The notes below the pieces were generated by a model. The model was given only the letters and a program-made list of their open reading frames with translations, was not told where the DNA came from and did not search any database. A stretch of DNA of 64,000 nt from an uncultured Collinsella sp. (GTDB lineage: Bacteria; Actinomycetota; Coriobacteriia; Coriobacteriales; Coriobacteriaceae): assembly GCA_958348225.1 (NCBI GenBank), contig CATVYG010000007.1:1-64000 (forward strand). The letters run 5' to 3'. A program made the translations under genes and the position numbers. This document shows positions 61,512-64,000 of this stretch, piece after piece. Every line of letters starts with the position of its first letter. Position 1 is the first letter of the stretch.

Positions 61512-62783
61512 GTGAACACGAGCGCCTTCTATGACGTCCTGGTAATCGGCGGCGGGGCTTCAGGCCTCGCCGCCGCCATTACGGCCGCACGTGCTGGCAA
61601 AAGCGTCTGCATCGTTGAGCGCGATGTCGCCTGCGGCCTTAAGCTCCTTGCGACCGGTAACGGCCGCTGCAACCTCTCCAACGAATCGATTGATCCTCAG
61701 CGGTATAACCACCCCGCATTCGTCGAATCTGTCATGGGCCCCCAACCCGAACAAGAGCTTATGGGTTTCTTCTCCTCGCTGGGCATCATGACAACCTCCG
61801 AGGAAGGCCGACTGTACCCGCGCTCCCTTCGCGCCGAATCGGTGCGCGACGCGCTTCTCAACGTTTGCGACCGCCTAGGTATCACCTTAATCTGCGGAGC
61901 CAACGTTGCCTCGGCGCACAAAGCTTCCGAAGGCTGGACACTCCAAATAGACCGTCCAGCGCGGGCACTCAAGGCAAAAAAGCACGACGACCGAAAATCG
62001 GAGCTCCGCTCGCTTCGGAAAGCGCTCGCCGATGTCCCTCGCAAGAACGAGGCCCTGCAGGCACATGCCGTAATTATCGCCACGGGTGGCAACCCCACTG
62101 GTATCGCCGATACGTTTCGCCTCCCCCTCACTTCGCTGCGCCCCATCCTCTGCCCCGTATCGGCAACGGTCGTCGGCGATCGGGCGGCACTCAAGACGTT
62201 GGATGGCCTGCGCGTCCGCGCCCGCTTGACGCTCGCCCGCAATCATAATGAGCTCTGGCACGAAGACGGTGAAGTCCTGTTTCGAACCTTCGGTATCTCG
62301 GGCGTCGCTGTCTTCAACCTCTCCCGTCGTATCCAGCACGGCGATACGATCCTGCTCGACGTTTTCCCCGACCTCTCCAAAGACGAGCTGCTCGATATGC
62401 TCAACCGGCGCGTTGAGCTGCTCGGCGGCTTTTCGCCCCGCGATCCCCGTTGGCTCGACGGCATGCTCGCCCCGCAACTCTCCCGCGTCGTCTGCACAGC
62501 GTTCGAGCAGTGCCATCCAGGCTCCAACGATGTCATCCACCTGGTCTCGATCCTCAAGCACTTTAAGTTGCTCGTCGAGGGAACAGCCGAGGAGCGCTCG
62601 GCGCAGGTCACGCGTGGTGGCGTATCTGTCGAGAGCATCTCAACACCCAGTCTACGCGCGAGCAGCGCTGTCGACGCCCCGCTTTACGTCTGCGGCGAAG
62701 CGCTCGACATCGACGCCGATTGTGGAGGCTTTAACCTTGCGTGGGCCTGGCTCTCGGGCATTCGCGCTGCAAGCAGCCTGTAG
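61512..62783 (+). CDS. BaiN/HI0933-family flavoprotein
   Basis: 423-residue FAD-dependent oxidoreductase of the HI0933/YhiN/BaiN family. FAD loop VIGGGASGLAAAITAARAG, the family signature GNGRCNLSN, and the C-terminal FAD contact CGEALDIDADCGGFNLAWAW. The GTG start abuts the mrp stop. Most members have no known role; BaiN of gut clostridia takes part in bile acid dehydroxylation, which should not be assumed here without other bai genes. Confidence 0.87.
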   Translation: MNTSAFYDVLVIGGGASGLAAAITAARAGKSVCIVERDVACGLKLLATGNGRCNLSNESIDPQRYNHPAFVESVMGPQPEQELMGFFSSLGIMTTSEEGRLYPRSLRAESVRDALLNVCDRLGITLICGANVASAHKASEGWTLQIDRPARALKAKKHDDRKSELRSLRKALADVPRKNEALQAHAVIIATGGNPTGIADTFRLPLTSLRPILCPVSATVVGDRAALKTLDGLRVRARLTLARNHNELWHEDGEVLFRTFGISGVAVFNLSRRIQHGDTILLDVFPDLSKDELLDMLNRRVELLGGFSPRDPRWLDGMLAPQLSRVVCTAFEQCHPGSNDVIHLVSILKHFKLLVEGTAEERSAQVTRGGVSVESISTPSLRASSAVDAPLYVCGEALDIDADCGGFNLAWAWLSGIRAASSL

Positions 62784-62793
62784 CCGCGCAGTC

Positions 62794-62799
62794 TATAAT
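62794..62799 (+). promoter_or_regulatory. Possible -10 element (TATAAT)
   Basis: Consensus TATAAT 64 bases before the start at 62864; no clear -35. The hairpin at 62813-62846 would lie in the leader if this is used. Confidence 0.35.
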
Positions 62800-62812
62800 C
62801 AAAAACGCATTC

Positions 62813-62846
62813 GGGCCGTCTGGGATACCGGACGGCCTCTTTCTTG
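62813..62846 (+). terminator. Terminator-like hairpin after flavoprotein gene
   Basis: GGCCGTC / GACGGCC stem with a 10-base loop followed by TCTTTCTT. Confidence 0.65.
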
Positions 62847-62863
62847 CCTCTAAGGAGACCTCG

Positions 62864-64000
62864 ATGATCGAAATCACCCAAGTCAACGCATCACTCGATG
62901 AAGCCGGCGATGAAAATGCCTGCCTCAATGTTGGCAAGCGAGTCGCCAAGCGCGTCCTACGTTGCAAGGACTCCGAGATCAAGTCCATCGAGCTCCACCG
63001 CAAGTCAATCGACGCCCGCAAAAAACGAGACGTCCATTTTATCCTGAGCTTTCGTGTTGAGCTGACTAGTCCCCACCTCGAGCGAGAAGCGATCGACAGC
63101 ATTGCCGAGCGTGACCGCTCGCGCGTACGCGCGATAGAAGACGATGGGTCTTCATTCCCCTCCCCCGTCTCCGACGCACCTCAAGAACGCCCTGTCGTTG
63201 TCGGCGCCGGATGCGCCGGCCTTTTCGCTGCGCTCACGCTCGCCAAAGCAGGTCTTAAGCCCTTGCTTATCGAGCGCGGCGACCCGGCATTTCGCCGCTC
63301 GCAGGCGATCGACCTCTTTCTAAAGGAGCGCATCCTCGACCCCGAGAGCAATATCCAGTTTGGTCTGGGCGGCGCGGGGACCTTCTCGGACGGCAAGCTC
63401 AATACGGGAACAAAAAATCCCGCCCATCGCCTTATCCTTGAAACCTTCGTCGAGGCGGGTGCGCCCCGCGATATTCTGTGGGATGCCAAGCCACACATTG
63501 GCTCCGACATCCTTCCCAAGGTTGTTACCGCTATATCCCAGCGCATCGAGCAGCTCGGAGGTGTCGTCCGTTATCGAACGAAGCTCGTCGACATTCGCAT
63601 CGACGCGTCTGGCGCCATCACCGGTATTGATGTCCAATCGTCCCAAGACGCCGCTTACGAGCCAATCGAGACAAAGCACCTCATCCTCGCCTGCGGGCAT
63701 TCTGCTCGCGATATTTTTGAGCTCCTTAAGGACCACAACGTGGCCCTCGCACAAAAGACCTTTGCCATGGGCGTTCGCATCGAGCATCCGCAACGCGACA
63801 TCGACAGAGCCCAATATGGAGCCTCGGCGGGACATCCAACGCTCGGGGCGGCCCCCTACAAACTTGTTGCCCATCTTCCCAACGGCCGCAGCGTGTTCTC
63901 GTTTTGCATGTGCCCCGGCGGACAGGTTGTCGCCGCCTCTTCAGAACCGTGCCATCTGTGCGTCAACGGGGCCAGCCTCAATGCCCGCGACGGACGCAAC
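62864..64000 (+). CDS. FAD-dependent dehydrogenase (COG2509 type), 3' end beyond window
   Basis: Open for 379 codons to the window edge with no stop, so partial at the 3' end. Residues about 1-105 form a small basic N-terminal domain (RVLRCKDSEIKSIELHRKS), as in the uncharacterised COG2509 flavoproteins; FAD binding follows in VVVGAGCAGLFAALTLAKAG, then IDLFLKERILDPESNIQFG and GGAGTFSDGKLNTGTKN, both family blocks. ATG 62864 with AAGGAG at 6 bases. The neighbouring HI0933-type flavoprotein belongs to a different family. Function unknown. Confidence 0.88.
   Translation, partial: MIEITQVNASLDEAGDENACLNVGKRVAKRVLRCKDSEIKSIELHRKSIDARKKRDVHFILSFRVELTSPHLEREAIDSIAERDRSRVRAIEDDGSSFPSPVSDAPQERPVVVGAGCAGLFAALTLAKAGLKPLLIERGDPAFRRSQAIDLFLKERILDPESNIQFGLGGAGTFSDGKLNTGTKNPAHRLILETFVEAGAPRDILWDAKPHIGSDILPKVVTAISQRIEQLGGVVRYRTKLVDIRIDASGAITGIDVQSSQDAAYEPIETKHLILACGHSARDIFELLKDHNVALAQKTFAMGVRIEHPQRDIDRAQYGASAGHPTLGAAPYKLVAHLPNGRSVFSFCMCPGGQVVAASSEPCHLCVNGASLNARDGRN

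Noticed and set aside
61512..62783. Bile-acid reductase role based on the BaiN resemblance
   Set aside because: The family is broad and no other bai genes are in the window.

Overview
The window looks like the chromosome of a high-GC, strictly anaerobic Gram-positive gut actinobacterium of the class Coriobacteriia, most like Collinsella. This placement is by inference: actinobacterial gene order (uvrC / rapZ-whiA-gap-pgk-tpiA-secG), class III anaerobic ribonucleotide reductase, low-redox Fe-S enzymes, GTG/TTG starts with strong GGAGG-type ribosome sites, and no respiratory genes. I see no phage, IS element, CRISPR array or rRNA. Most genes are housekeeping or catabolic.

Layout. 0.1-9.7 kb: two Gfo/Idh/MocA oxidoreductases, an Fe-S aldo-keto reductase, a ketopantoate-reductase-like gene, a secreted surface protein, metY with a divergent LysR regulator, and RNase HI. 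9.7-16.2 kb: acylphosphatase, a PerR-like regulator, a Cof-type phosphatase, a UreE-like/SlyD-like pair, a dipeptidase, an M48/DUF45 peptidase, and a folate group (folE, HD phosphohydrolase, folB). 16.2-20.3 kb: nrdG and nrdD with a two-box NrdR promoter, then tRNA-Gly/tRNA-Val. 20.4-26.3 kb: a GH13 glucosidase, a tRNA-Gly/Cys/Gly operon with a partial duplication, a partner-switching pair (SpoIIE-type phosphatase plus fused STAS-HATPase) and tRNA-Leu. 26.3-26.8 kb is a gene-free stretch of nested palindromes. 26.8-32.8 kb: a complete oppABCDF peptide importer. 33-40 kb: secG, gpmI, tpiA, pgk, gap, whiA, rapZ. 40.3-50.7 kb: a sialic-acid catabolic operon (nanE, nanK, nanA-like, two CE7-type esterase paralogues) led by a second Opp-type ABC importer with a permease-ATPase fusion. 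51-58.2 kb: uvrC, murJ, ybaK, uvrA. 58.4-64 kb: an LTA-synthase-like membrane enzyme, Mrp ATPase and two flavoproteins, the second running off the window end.

How the parts fit. The 40-51 kb block reads as one leftward transcription unit (importer, de-O-acetylation, lyase, kinase, epimerase) that would feed host sialic acid to N-acetylglucosamine-6-phosphate. It lies between uvrC and rapZ, which are usually neighbours in actinobacteria. Glycolytic genes, Opp importers and anaerobic RNR fit a fermentative sugar and peptide user.

The most unusual items are the catalytically broken esterase paralogue beside an intact one, the operator-like palindrome on the importer promoter, an HD phosphohydrolase placed where folate synthesis needs a missing phosphatase, the UreE/SlyD-like pair, the STAS-HATPase fusion, an AT-rich palindrome shared by all three tRNA promoters, and several long nested palindromes between operons.
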